Below, piece by piece: positions 38,001 through 46,900 of a DNA stretch of 64,000 nt. A program made the position numbers and the translations under genes. Below the pieces are notes generated by a model. The model did no database searches. It was not told the origin of the DNA and saw nothing but the letters and a program-made list of their open reading frames with translations. The stretch lies in assembly GCF_047663525.1 (NCBI RefSeq), contig NC_092591.1:51995501-52059500 (forward strand), in the 5' to 3' direction. Every line of letters starts with the position of its first letter. Position 1 is the first letter of the stretch. The stretch comes from Anas platyrhynchos (Eukaryota > Chordata > Aves > Anseriformes > Anatidae).

Positions 38001-41000
38001 TCTGAACCAGTGTTGAGCTGGAAGTAACACAGTTAAGTGTTAGTGCCTGTACGTATTGACACTGTTTTGTTGCTAGTCAGTGCCTTGTGTGTTGGAAATA
38101 CCAAAAAGCGAGTTTGCCTAAAGAAAAATGTGTATGAACTGCTAGTGTTAAACTGTTTAAATTGCACTCTTGTTTGTCCATTCTTTTATAGACCTGAGTG
38201 GATGTCAGATTGGTGTGTGGTGTGGCCATGTCACTAGTGATGTCATTGTCAATGTGCCACTTCTGGAGGAGGGAATGAGGAAAACTTACTGTGCAGCTGC
38301 ACAATATTGTGCACTTATTGTGCAGCATCACAACTGATGCTGAGTTCTGCAAGCTAAAAAGATCTTTTAGTTTTTGGTAATTTTGTTAAGCCACTCTGCA
38401 CAACCATATGTATTTCATACGTGCTCTGTGTCTTTGCTTTGAAGGAGGAAGTTTTATATGTTGGGAAAAATTGGGATTGGGAAATACACTGGAACATTAC
38501 AAGCCACTAGCTAGTACAGAACTGCTGGAAGTCTAAAAAACAGTTGTCATTTATTCTTGGAAGCATGCACACCTTTTACTATTGCTACAGTAGTTCAATG
38601 AATCGCAGTCAGTTTAGTGTTATAACTTCATGAAATGCAGCTGGTATAATTTAAAGTAATAGAAGGTATTCAATAGTGGTCTGTTTTGTTTTTTTACAGA
38701 ACAAGATCAAAGTGGTTGCCTTGAAAATAACAAATAACATCAATGTTTTAATCAAGGTAAGTATTAACATGATGAAGGAGTAAATTCACAAAGTAGAGAA
38801 ACCTACAGAGGAAAAAAGGAATAAATTTGAATCAACTTGTATGAATAAGGTATTTTTTGTTATTCAGCTCAGGATGCTGTCTGCTTCAACTGTACCTGAA
38901 GCAGAAATAGATATGCTGTTTAAACAAACTTCTGAGCCTTTGCTGCTGTTGGTAGAGGGTGTCAGGGCCCTTCTTAGCATCAGCAGTTAGGAGCAGGAGC
39001 AGGAAACCTTGCTTTAGGGGTCTCTGGATTCTGGCTGAGTTGTCTTTCCCTTCTATTTCCCTTTTCTGCCATGGTAGGGAGACACGCGTTCAAAGAGATG
39101 CAAGTAGATGGAAGAAGGAGGCAAAGCAAGCCTCCTGTACAGACCTCTTTTTTCCAAAGAGCCTAGGAGAGATGAGCTGTAGAAAGCCATTTCTATCCAT
39201 AGCACTTGAAACCTTTTGATTTCTGCGAACCACCTTTTAAGAACTCCACTGGTTTCCCTAGTTGGCCTGTATTCCTTCATTTCTCATCTCCCATCTTCAA
39301 TACATGACCATGAATTAAATGCTGCCTATGCTTTTGAGAAGCCTTTTTTATTTTTAACCACGTTAGCTGGGATATCAGATGTATAGCCATTGTAGTTCAT
39401 TAAAAGGTGCTTTACATGCAGAGGTAGAGAAAGACTGTGTGTAATTGCAGTATGAGTAATTGCAATTACTACTTTGATAGCAGATTTCATTTGAATTTCC
39501 TACTAAAGTATATGGAACTAAGACAGCAAGGTAAGACAGTTGCCATAGGACTTAAAAGGTTTTGTTTTTAAAATTGTTGGAAAGTAAGTGCTATTCTGGA
39601 GTCTCTATAGATACCTAAAAATTTGGAGTACAGTTGACATGGGTTTAATGTTAAATAAACTGCCCAATTTTGTCTCCACAGGATCTCTTTCACATTCCTC
39701 CTTCTTACAAAAGTACAGTCACACTGTCCTGGAAACCAGTACAGAAGGCAGATGCAAGGTAAGAGGTTTTTCATGAAAAACATAGATAATATTTATATAT
39801 AAAAATATATAGATAAAATGAAAAAAGGGGTGTTAGCTTCTGCTGTTCGCAAGATAAATATCTCAAGCTGCGTATGGATAATGTATACGGTGTGCATGAG
39901 CTAAAAGTTTCACAACCAAAAATAACACCCGTCCTGAAAGGAATTAAGGCTGTGGTATGATACCTTGGTCTTGCTTTAGGGATGCAATAGACTGAAACAA
40001 CTGGAGATTAGCTTACTTCCTCTTCTGAAGTATTATTCCAGGCATCTTCATTAGCTATCACTAGTTTACAACTGTTGATCTTCAAGGCTGAACAGCTGTT
40101 GTTGCTGTACTTGTCACCACAGGGGTGAAATGATTTGTTTTTGTTTTCTTCCATCAGTCAAAAAAGAACAAGTGAAGATACAACCTCAAGTTCACCTCCA
40201 AAGAAGGCTTCGGCAGGACCAAAAAGGGATGCCAGGCAGATATATAATCCTCCCAGTGGAAAATACAGTAGTAACCTGGGTAGTTTTTCTTACGGTAAGT
40301 TAAGCATCTTGGAAAACTTTTTCTAGTTAGAGTTGTGCCCATGGTTCTCTTTGTAGGTTAATATGACCTGTATTTTAAGGCTGTACGTGAAGAAAAAGCA
40401 TGGATAGGGAAAAAGGGAGTTTGATAATACTTTCAAACAAATCCCAAGAAACTTTAAAAAAATGTTTTGTGCTTTTTTCACTCTGATCAAATTTGTTTTT
40501 GACAAAGAGAAACAAAAATTTTCCACAGTACACAAATAGTTTGCGTGGTATCCAGCTATGCTTAAGATCCTCAATTTGTATATAGTGAGATACCAGCCCA
40601 ACAAAGAAACTTAAGTATGCTGATGTAACTTAAGGACAGGAAACGACAGGCTTACAAAGTTGTGGTTTGCCATCAGTTTTATGAAATCATTAGGAGTGAG
40701 TCAGGCAAACGTGAAGATCAGTGTGGTTTTATTGGACAGAAGAGTGAGCTGCTGAAGTTATTTACAGCTCAATTTTCAGTTCTGTTAAAACTGATTGGTT
40801 CAAAAGTGGTTCTAAAATAATGGGAGAGCCCTGTATCATAGTATACAGGAGGACTGCATTTAACTTAGAGAGGCTCTGTTGCCATTGTTTTACACTTGGT
40901 AGGGTCTGGTGTCCATCAGGGTGCAACTCGGAGATCTTGTAATAAGCAAGATTAACCTCAGAGACTTAAGTCAGCCTCCAGTTATTACTGTTTAATTCTG

Positions 41001-41126
41001 ATCAGCATGCATGAATGTGTATGAAAAGTTTTAATTTCTGTTTCAGAGCAAAGAGGTGGTTTCCGTGGTGGACGTGGAAGAGGCTGGGGAGGACGTGGCA
41101 ATCGTAGTCGAGGAAGAATCTACTGA
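28844..41126 (+). CDS. API5: API5, apoptosis inhibitor 5 (AAC-11/FIF), complete coding region, 14 exons
   Basis: API5 is a nuclear HEAT/ARM-repeat scaffold that restrains E2F1-driven apoptosis and Acinus-mediated DNA fragmentation and binds FGF2. The exons join to 1572 nt (523 codons plus TGA): 28844-28912, 31573-31734, 32321-32414, 33394-33459, 33790-33941, 34620-34826, 35394-35498, 36145-36234, 36824-37005, 37219-37312, 38700-38756, 39682-39758, 40158-40294, 41047-41126. All junctions are GT-AG and keep frame. The start MPTVEELYRNYGILADATE is that of mammalian API5 (human 524 residues). Visible landmarks are LTQLL at about 102-106, Lys251 (the acetylated lysine of human API5), a leucine-zipper-like heptad L370/L377/L384/L391, a bipartite nuclear localisation signal with K454-R455 and K467-K468...K474-R475, and an arginine/glycine-rich C-terminus. 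TTC17 follows in the same orientation. Confidence 0.97.
30353..30379. repeat. Poly(A) tract, 27 A, in API5 intron 1
   Basis: Uninterrupted mononucleotide run; no recognisable element upstream. Confidence 0.9.
31573..31734 (+). CDS. API5: API5 exon 2
   Basis: Encodes residues 24-77, part of the first HEAT repeats, with motifs KEKRLAAQFIPKFFKHFPEL and DLCEDEDVS that match mammalian API5 almost exactly. Phase 0 at both ends, acceptor TTCTAG, donor GTAAGA. Intron 1 before it is 2660 bp. Confidence 0.97.
32031..32062. repeat. Poly(A) tract, 32 A, in API5 intron 2
   Basis: Uninterrupted mononucleotide run about 260 bp before the exon 3 acceptor; no recognisable element upstream. Confidence 0.9.
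32321..32414 (+). CDS. API5: API5 exon 3
   Basis: Encodes residues 78-108, including the LTQLL (LxxLL-type) motif at about 102-106. Acceptor CAACAG, donor GTAGGA, ending in phase 1. Confidence 0.97.
33394..33459 (+). CDS. API5: API5 exon 4
   Basis: A 66-nt exon encoding residues 109-130 (DDSAEFNLVNNALLSIFKMD). It is phase 1 at both ends, so its length is a multiple of three and skipping it would keep frame. Confidence 0.97.
33790..33941 (+). CDS. API5: API5 exon 5
   Basis: Encodes residues 131-181, with the conserved GGLFSQILQGEDIVRERAIK helix pair. Acceptor TTCAG, donor GTAAGT. Confidence 0.97.
34105..34265 (-). mobile_element. CR1 LINE fragment in API5 intron 5
   Basis: The stretch CACGTGCAGGACTTGGCGTT, then TGTCCTTTTTGGATTTCATGAG, matches the reverse complement of a CR1 ORF2 segment upstream of the CCAAGTGC region. 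Neighbouring sequence (CTGGGCAGTTCCACAGACAG) is a weaker match. The fragment is short and degraded. Confidence 0.6.
34620..34826 (+). CDS. API5: API5 exon 6
   Basis: A 207-nt exon in phase 0 encoding residues 182-250, with LEDVTGEEFVLFMKILSGLK and the DPDCVDRLLQCTRQAVPLFS helix. It is the longest API5 exon. Confidence 0.97.
35394..35498 (+). CDS. API5: API5 exon 7
   Basis: Encodes residues 251-285 in phase 0. Its first codon is Lys251, equivalent to the acetylated lysine reported to stabilise human API5. The GTTT/T-rich tract before the acceptor is a strong polypyrimidine tract. Confidence 0.96.
36145..36234 (+). CDS. API5: API5 exon 8
   Basis: A 90-nt phase-0 exon encoding residues 286-315 (VLKLLAEMSSFCGDMEKLES and the following helix). 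Acceptor GTCTAG, donor GTAAGA. Confidence 0.97.
36824..37005 (+). CDS. API5: API5 exon 9
   Basis: Encodes residues 316-376, starting with the EYMPLPPEEAENGENASSEE acidic linker and leading into the ARM-like C-terminal half. It carries the first leucine of the zipper-like heptad, L370. Ends in phase 2. Confidence 0.97.
37219..37312 (+). CDS. API5: API5 exon 10
   Basis: Encodes residues 376-407 and completes the leucine heptad (L377, L384, L391). Acceptor TTTTAG, donor GTAAGT. Confidence 0.97.
38700..38756 (+). CDS. API5: API5 exon 11
   Basis: A 57-nt phase-0 exon encoding residues 408-426 (NKIKVVALKITNNINVLIK). It is the shortest internal exon of the gene. Confidence 0.97.
39682..39758 (+). 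CDS. API5: API5 exon 12
   Basis: Encodes residues 427-452, DLFHIPPSYKSTVTLSWKPV followed by QKADAS. The ADAS segment differs from the mammalian VEIG at this place. Ends in phase 2. Confidence 0.96.
40158..40294 (+). CDS. API5: API5 exon 13
   Basis: Encodes residues 452-498, the disordered basic tail with the bipartite nuclear localisation signal (K454-R455, K467-K468, K474-R475). Ends in phase 1. Confidence 0.97.
41047..41126 (+). CDS. API5: API5 exon 14 (coding end)
   Basis: Encodes the last 26 residues, an arginine/glycine-rich tail (GGFRGGRGRGWGGRGNRSRG) ending RIY, with the TGA stop at 41124-41126. Confidence 0.97.
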
Positions 41127-42088
41127 GTAGACCGTTGTATCTTCCCTGGCCCCAATGGGCTAACGTAAAAGTACTACTCAGCAAAAGATTGCTTGGAATA
41201 TTGTTTCCTTCAAGGACTGCCTTCCACTAGGACTGACTTAAATGTTCTTTATACCTTTGTATGTATGATCTACTTTTCTAACGGACTACAACTTGTCCAT
41301 AGTGAAACTACAACTGTATTTTTGGATGCTTACAGTCAGCAGTTTTGGGTTCTTATTTTTGAAGTGTCTTCAGGATTTATTCAAAATTGGAAAAGAGCAT
41401 AGATGTCTTATCAAAAGCTACATCTTAATTGTTTGTATATTAACCTAAAAATCAGCTACTGCATAACAAACTATGTAATTGAGTTCGTGTATTAAGTAAT
41501 GGACAGGAAAGGCATGATTACAGAGATACATGTCAGATAAGCTTAGCAGCTGAAGTAATCCTTTCCTCATCTGTAACCATGTTTTGCAATATGTGGAGAA
41601 GAGTACCATTGCTAAATTTGATTTTATTTACTTACTATAATGGACTTGACTGAGAGACATGCTGGTTTTCTGAAGTTTGCAGCATGATTGGAAATTTATT
41701 TTGCTTGTAGCATGAAGCAGTCCTTTTCCTTAGAGATGTGGAGAATGTGGTGTTTTTTCTGTTTTGCACATCTTACTCTTCTCCGTGCATTGTAATGCAA
41801 AAGTGGTGTTTTGCAAAAGGAATTCTTAATGTTGAATATGAATATGTGCATATACTTATGCCATGAAATTACAGTAAATGAACAGGAAAAAAGGTAATAA
41901 TGAATAGAATTATTTCAGGAATGGATAAAGATTGATGCAGTGATTAAGCTTCATAGACCGGAGCTGGAGCGTAGCAGTACCTGGCTCTTTTCTGTGTTTT
42001 GCAGATTTCTGGGTTAGTTGGCACTCAAGGATTGTTTTTCAGTTTCATTTTGTCTTTTTACCAATACAGTTGCATTTAAAAATATATA

Positions 42089-42094
42089 AATAAA
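42089..42094 (+). terminator. API5: Proximal poly(A) signal AATAAA of API5
   Basis: Canonical hexamer about 960 nt after the stop codon, set in a T-rich context, consistent with alternative polyadenylation. Confidence 0.5.
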
Positions 42095-43144
42095 ATTGTA
42101 TTTTGGGTAACATTGAAAAATTCCAGCATGTACTTAAATTCAAGTGGAAAAATTAACAATTCCATGCTATTTTTTTTCATAGCAACTTGGGATTATTATT
42201 TACTGGTATACACCCAGAAAATACAATGTAAGAGCACAATGCTTTTTTTTTATTCTCACCACTTAAAATTTTTACTTCTCAGGTCACTCAACATTGTAAG
42301 GGGGTTAGCTGGTAGTAAAAAAGAAGTTGGGGCAGAGGAAGACAATTTTTAAAAAGTGTTACAGGGCGTGTTGATGTAAAATAGCTTAGGCTTTAGAAGG
42401 ATGAAGAATTTTCTTACTCTCCTTTTTTTTCCTGCAGCCATTTGATATCCACACACACATGCCTGAAAGTGATGTTTTGCCACCTAGTTCCATTTGTATT
42501 TGCTTGTAAATCTGATTCAGGTGTCTTCATTAACATTGACATTTATCACTGCAGTCAAAAGGACAGAATACCAAAACTATGTTGAAGTTAGAGAAGTTGT
42601 TGACTAAATTTTAAGTCCATTCTTGCTCAGCTCTGGAGCAGTAGGCAGCAAACTTTGGACATTCCAGGACATACGAGCTTACTTTCTATTTCTGATTACG
42701 TGCCAGCTGCTGAACTCAGATTTGTCACTAAAACCAACAAACTTGGCAAAGAGTTATCAAGTACAAATTCAAGAGATCAAAGTGTCACTCTGAAAACAGG
42801 GAATGGATAGGTAACAGGCTTCCATTGAAGAAGAAGAAAAAAAAAAAAAAAAGACATTTTGCACTTGTTGCTATAATTTGTGTTTTTAGGGGATTTAAGA
42901 ATGTTATCTCAAAGCCTAAACGTAGCTTGTATTTAGACTAATAACCAGGTACTAGCAGCTTGTTTTCTCACTGAGTTTTGAGTGAGTTTCCTGTTTTTCA
43001 GAGGTGATGTGCAAAGTTCTTGTAGCCTCAGAAGTAGTTAGAAATTTTTTCCCTACTTTCATATTTAATTTTAATGCAGTGAGTTCTTGTGGAGACACCT
43101 GTTTACCATCTTGTTGAATTGTAAATGTTCCCTTATGCTTTTGG

Positions 43145-43150
43145 AATAAA
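43145..43150 (+). terminator. API5: Distal poly(A) signal AATAAA of API5
   Basis: Canonical hexamer followed by TTCATTTTGTAATTTTG and TTTGG, a good downstream GU/U-rich element. It lies about 640 bp before the TTC17 start codon. Confidence 0.65.
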
Positions 43151-43485
43151 TTCATTTTGTAATTTTGTTTGGCTCATTGTTTCACAGTTACTCTACACCG
43201 TGTTGTGGTGGCTTAGTACAAGGGTGCTGCGGTACCTTTTGTTTTAGTGACTTGCTCCTTAGGTTGCTATAGATGTATTGAGCTGTTTGCCACCAAGAAA
43301 TACTTATCAAGACTGTGTTAGCTGTTTCAATTTCTGAGTACTTCAATTTAAATGCAAAAATATGGACAGTAATTGAAATAATCAGCAGAAGTTGCATGTC
43401 TAGTAGATCTACTATATTTTATTTGGGAATGTATCATGTGAAAAGGAGACGTTGTCTTATTCTATCTCCTAGATGTTGACAGTGC

Positions 43486-43491
43486 AATAAA
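43486..43491 (+). terminator. API5: Candidate extreme distal poly(A) signal AATAAA
   Basis: Canonical hexamer only about 300 bp upstream of the TTC17 ATG. The downstream sequence is less GU-rich than at 43145, so use is uncertain. Confidence 0.35.
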
Positions 43492-43689
43492 ATTCATTAG
43501 TATCTTAACGATAGAGCACAAGTGGCTTGGAGTAACAACCTCTTTTATTCGGTGAAACGAGCAACGTGCTACGGCGCAAACTTTGCCAGCAGTAAGTAAC
43601 TTGAATTTGTGGGATATATGCTTAGTGGGATGCAAGCCCTTAGCGTTGTTTGATGGAATTTGTAGGGTTTTATTTTAATTGTAGGCGGT

Positions 43690-43992
43690 CCCGGCAGCGC
43701 CTCAGCGCGCCCCGCCCCGCTCCCCCCTCCCAAAATGGCGGCGCGGGCGGATCCGGTTCCGGGTGGCGCGGGCAGGCCGGGACCGGGGGAAGATGGCGGC
43801 GGCTGCGGAGTCCGGGCGGGGCGGGCTGGGGCTGGGGCCGGGGCTGAGGCGGGCGTGGGTGCTGTCGGGCTGGGCGCTCGGCCTCTGCTCGCTGCTGGCC
43901 TCGGGGCCGCGGCCCGCCGCCGCCACCACGCATTGGGTGGTCACCGAGGACGGGAAGATCCAGCAGCAGGTGAGGGGGCACGGCCGGGGGGC
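43690..43992 (+). promoter_or_regulatory. TTC17: CpG-island promoter of TTC17
   Basis: A sharp CpG-rich block begins at about 43,685 and covers exon 1. It has an Sp1-type CCCGCCCCGC (43711-43720) and a YY1-type CAAAATGGCGGC (43731-43742), and a second YY1-like AGATGGCGGC (43791-43800) that includes the start codon. There is no TATA box. Promoters with YY1 sites near the start are typical of broadly expressed genes. Confidence 0.8.
43793..43969 (+). CDS. TTC17: TTC17 exon 1
   Basis: Encodes residues 1-59. The ATG at 43793 was chosen because it is the first in-frame ATG and starts MAAAAESG, like the MAAA start of mammals. A run [18 protein letters not shown] looks like a signal peptide core, with possible cleavage after PAAA. 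Donor CAG|GTGAGG, phase 0. Confidence 0.93.
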
Positions 43993-46900
43993 GCTTGTGG
44001 GGCAGGGCTGTGTGGCTGCCTCCTCCGGCAGGGGCTGCGCCTCACGGGCACCAAATGGCCGAAAAAGATAACGCCGAGTTGGGGTTGGGCCCTCTCTGCC
44101 TCTTCCATCCCGCCCTGGTGCAGCATGAAGCTGTTATCGTGGCGGATCTGATTCTGTCTGCAGCTGGAGGGGAAGAAGCAGCAGCCCCCACAGCAAACTG
44201 TGTGGTCCCTACCCGGTAGTTTTTATCCAAAATAGAGCAGTGCGGAGCGCTGAGTGTCTGTAAACATCCTTCTGAGGCACTGCTGGTAGGGTGTCTCATC
44301 AGACAGCACTTACAGCCCTGAGGCAGGTGGAACCGGCTTCCCCTAAAGGACCCCCTGCTGCCTCTGTCAACCTCAGGCGCCGTCCTGTGGGTCTGGAGCT
44401 GTCTGCACAGGTCTGAGCACTCTCTCACCCTAATTAATCGCAAATTAATGAATGACAACGTCTCCGGTGTTATTTTTCCTTCCTTTTCCACTTTACGTAG
44501 TGGAGAAGTGATGAGAGCGTGTGATAATGGCCTGGAAGCACCTGTGTGTGTATATTAATTGTATATTATCAAATTTGGCTGAAGCGTTGATTTGGATTAT
44601 TGCATGAAAAGCAGCTGTGACTTGGCAAAAATCTAATTAGCTAACATGACTTGAGAAATCTAATTAGTTAAACGCAGCACTGATTTTAGGAAGTGGCTTT
44701 TTATGCCATCAGTTAACTGATGGGACGCGTGGAAGCTTCCCCTGTAGGATTGCTGCTCAGTCACCATGAGCTGCTCCCTCTAAGGACAGCCCCTGCCCGT
44801 GCCACCCGCTGCTCAGCACAGCCCCAGCCTGCCCCAGGCCTCCCTGCAGCTGCTAATTGTCCAGAGAGCTTTTTGGAGGAAGGTGTGGTTCAGCATCCCT
44901 TACGGTTTTCCTTCTGGCTTTTGAGAAAAAGAAACGAATTTGTGGGTGTTGCCATTGCCAGCCCTGCAGAGCACCTCTGAGTTTCGCTTTTTCCCCACTC
45001 ATTTGTATTTTGGGGAGTGAGAAGCCTGGGTATTTTCTAGAGTGGACTTGAATGTTGTTTTAAATGCCAAAATGTAATTACTATTTTTTTGCTGCTAATT
45101 GTTAAACCATAACAGAATACTTCCATTATCCAGCAAGGAGGAATTGTCTTACATGCAGTGGTAATAGGATGATTTGTAATTGATTTATTATCAATTAATT
45201 GATAGAACCATTGAATTCCAAAATATTAGAGCTGTTCTTTTAGTACTAAGACCTAAATACTTATTAGCAAAACATAAGCCTAAAATTTCCCCTCAGAACA
45301 TCCTTTTGTTTTATTTTTTGGGGGTGTTATTCATCATTAACTTTACATTTATTATAAGAGGTTGTCTTTTTACCAGTACAGTTTAGCCAGAAAATACGAC
45401 CGAATGGCTTTTGTGTGTGTGTGTGTGTTTTCAGTGGGGCTTTATGTTCATTTTGCAAGCCATTGGGCTGTGCAGCTTTTTGTATTTCTCTACAGTGTCT
45501 GGGGTTTCAGCTTCTCAACCTATGTGATGTGCTACCTGTCACCTTACCTTTAAAATTTTAGTCCTTCTAATTCATCTACTGCTGTTTTGTCAAAAAATAT
45601 TGTCACGTCAGGTTTCTCTGTGGTACTCTAGACTCTTCCTCAGAACTTCAATGTAATGCTCCATTCTTGCTGTTTACGGGGCAGCCCATGTTTGAGTTTT
45701 GGAGAACCTTATCTTCCTGAAGCCAGCTGTGTAAGGGAAGGCTCCTGTTTGGAACAAGCTTCAGCTGCTGCTGGTTTGAGCACAGTAACCCGAAGAAGAT
45801 TGCAGAGTAATACTGCCTGCCCTGCAGCTCAAAGCAGGTCGCTGAGGGCCCTGCCCACCTGAATTTAGCATCTAGAGATCCAACAGCTCTGTTGGGCTGT
45901 TAGACACCTGGTCCAGTGGACAACTGCTTTCAGAGTGAAATCATTTCTAATGATTTCATTGATGAAATTAAATCATTTCTTTTCTAATTAGAATTTCGCT
46001 TGTAGCAGCTGGTGTCTGATGCCTCTCACTGTGGCACCTCGAGAGGAGCCTGGCTCTGTCTTCTCTGTGCTCTCCCATTAGGAAGCTGAAAACAGCAGCA
46101 ATGCCCCCCTGGGCCTCCTCAAGACTGAGTCAGTCCTGGTTCTCTCAGCCCCTCTGTGTGCTGTGTCCAGGCCCCTGGCTGCTTTGAACGGGCTTTGTTG
46201 GGCTTGCTCGGGTGCATCAGTGTCTGTCTTGTGCCAGGGACCAAAAGTTGAAGCTGATTTATTCTCACAAGTGCTTTTGCTTTCCTCACCCTGCTAGTCC
46301 CAGTCTTGCCACTGCAGCCCAGCGGGCAGTTGACCTTCATTGCTGCAGAACTGAACGCTGCTGACAAATCATTGTGATTTTTTTTTTTCCCATACTAGAA
46401 CCCAGATGTCCTTTTCTGCAAAGCTGTTTTGTGTATGGCCAGCCCCAGCGTTTCCCGGTGCAGGAGACTCTTCCAAGGGCTTTCTGCTTGTCCTTGCTGA
46501 ATGGCCCGATGGTTTCTGCAGCTGTCCCTCTTCCAGCAGCCCTGCCCTCTGCCCTGCCGCCCCCGCCCCGCATTTGCAGAGGACACCAGGCTTGCCGACG
46601 TCCTTTTTTTTCCCCAGTGTTCATGAAAGCACTAAACAGTGTTGGCCCCACTATTGATCCCTGCGAGTGCTGCTCGTGCCCAGCCACTGCTGGACTTTGC
46701 ACTGCTGATCGCAGCCCTTCCAGCACAGCAGCCTCCAGCTGGAAGTGGCTGGTGCTGTCCGGTGACTCAGAGTCGTGGTAGCTTTTATATTATTTAATTT
46801 TGGAAGTATTAGCTTTCTCAAACTCTGAAATGCATTTTAAAATCGTCACCTTTTTGGAGCAGGAGGGGCTTAATCTTCACTTGGACTGCTTAGGTGTATC

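Larger units (their letters stand above)
41127..43170 (+). other. API5: API5 3' UTR (end inferred)
   Basis: AT-rich sequence follows the stop codon without further exons. Three canonical AATAAA hexamers lie downstream: 42089-42094, 43145-43150 and 43486-43491. The middle one is followed within about 30 bases by a GT/T-rich element, so I place the main 3' end near 43,170. The first would give a shorter UTR of about 1 kb, the last a UTR of nearly 2.4 kb. Which is used is inference. Confidence 0.65.

Noticed and set aside
43735..44151. 138-codon frame over TTC17 exon 1
   Set aside because: It is out of frame with TTC17 and relies on reading into intron 1; kept only as a possible upstream frame.
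46337..46781. Overlapping 129- and 135-codon frames on both strands in TTC17 intron 1
   Set aside because: They overlap degraded CR1 sequence and GC-rich intron, with no recognisable domain.
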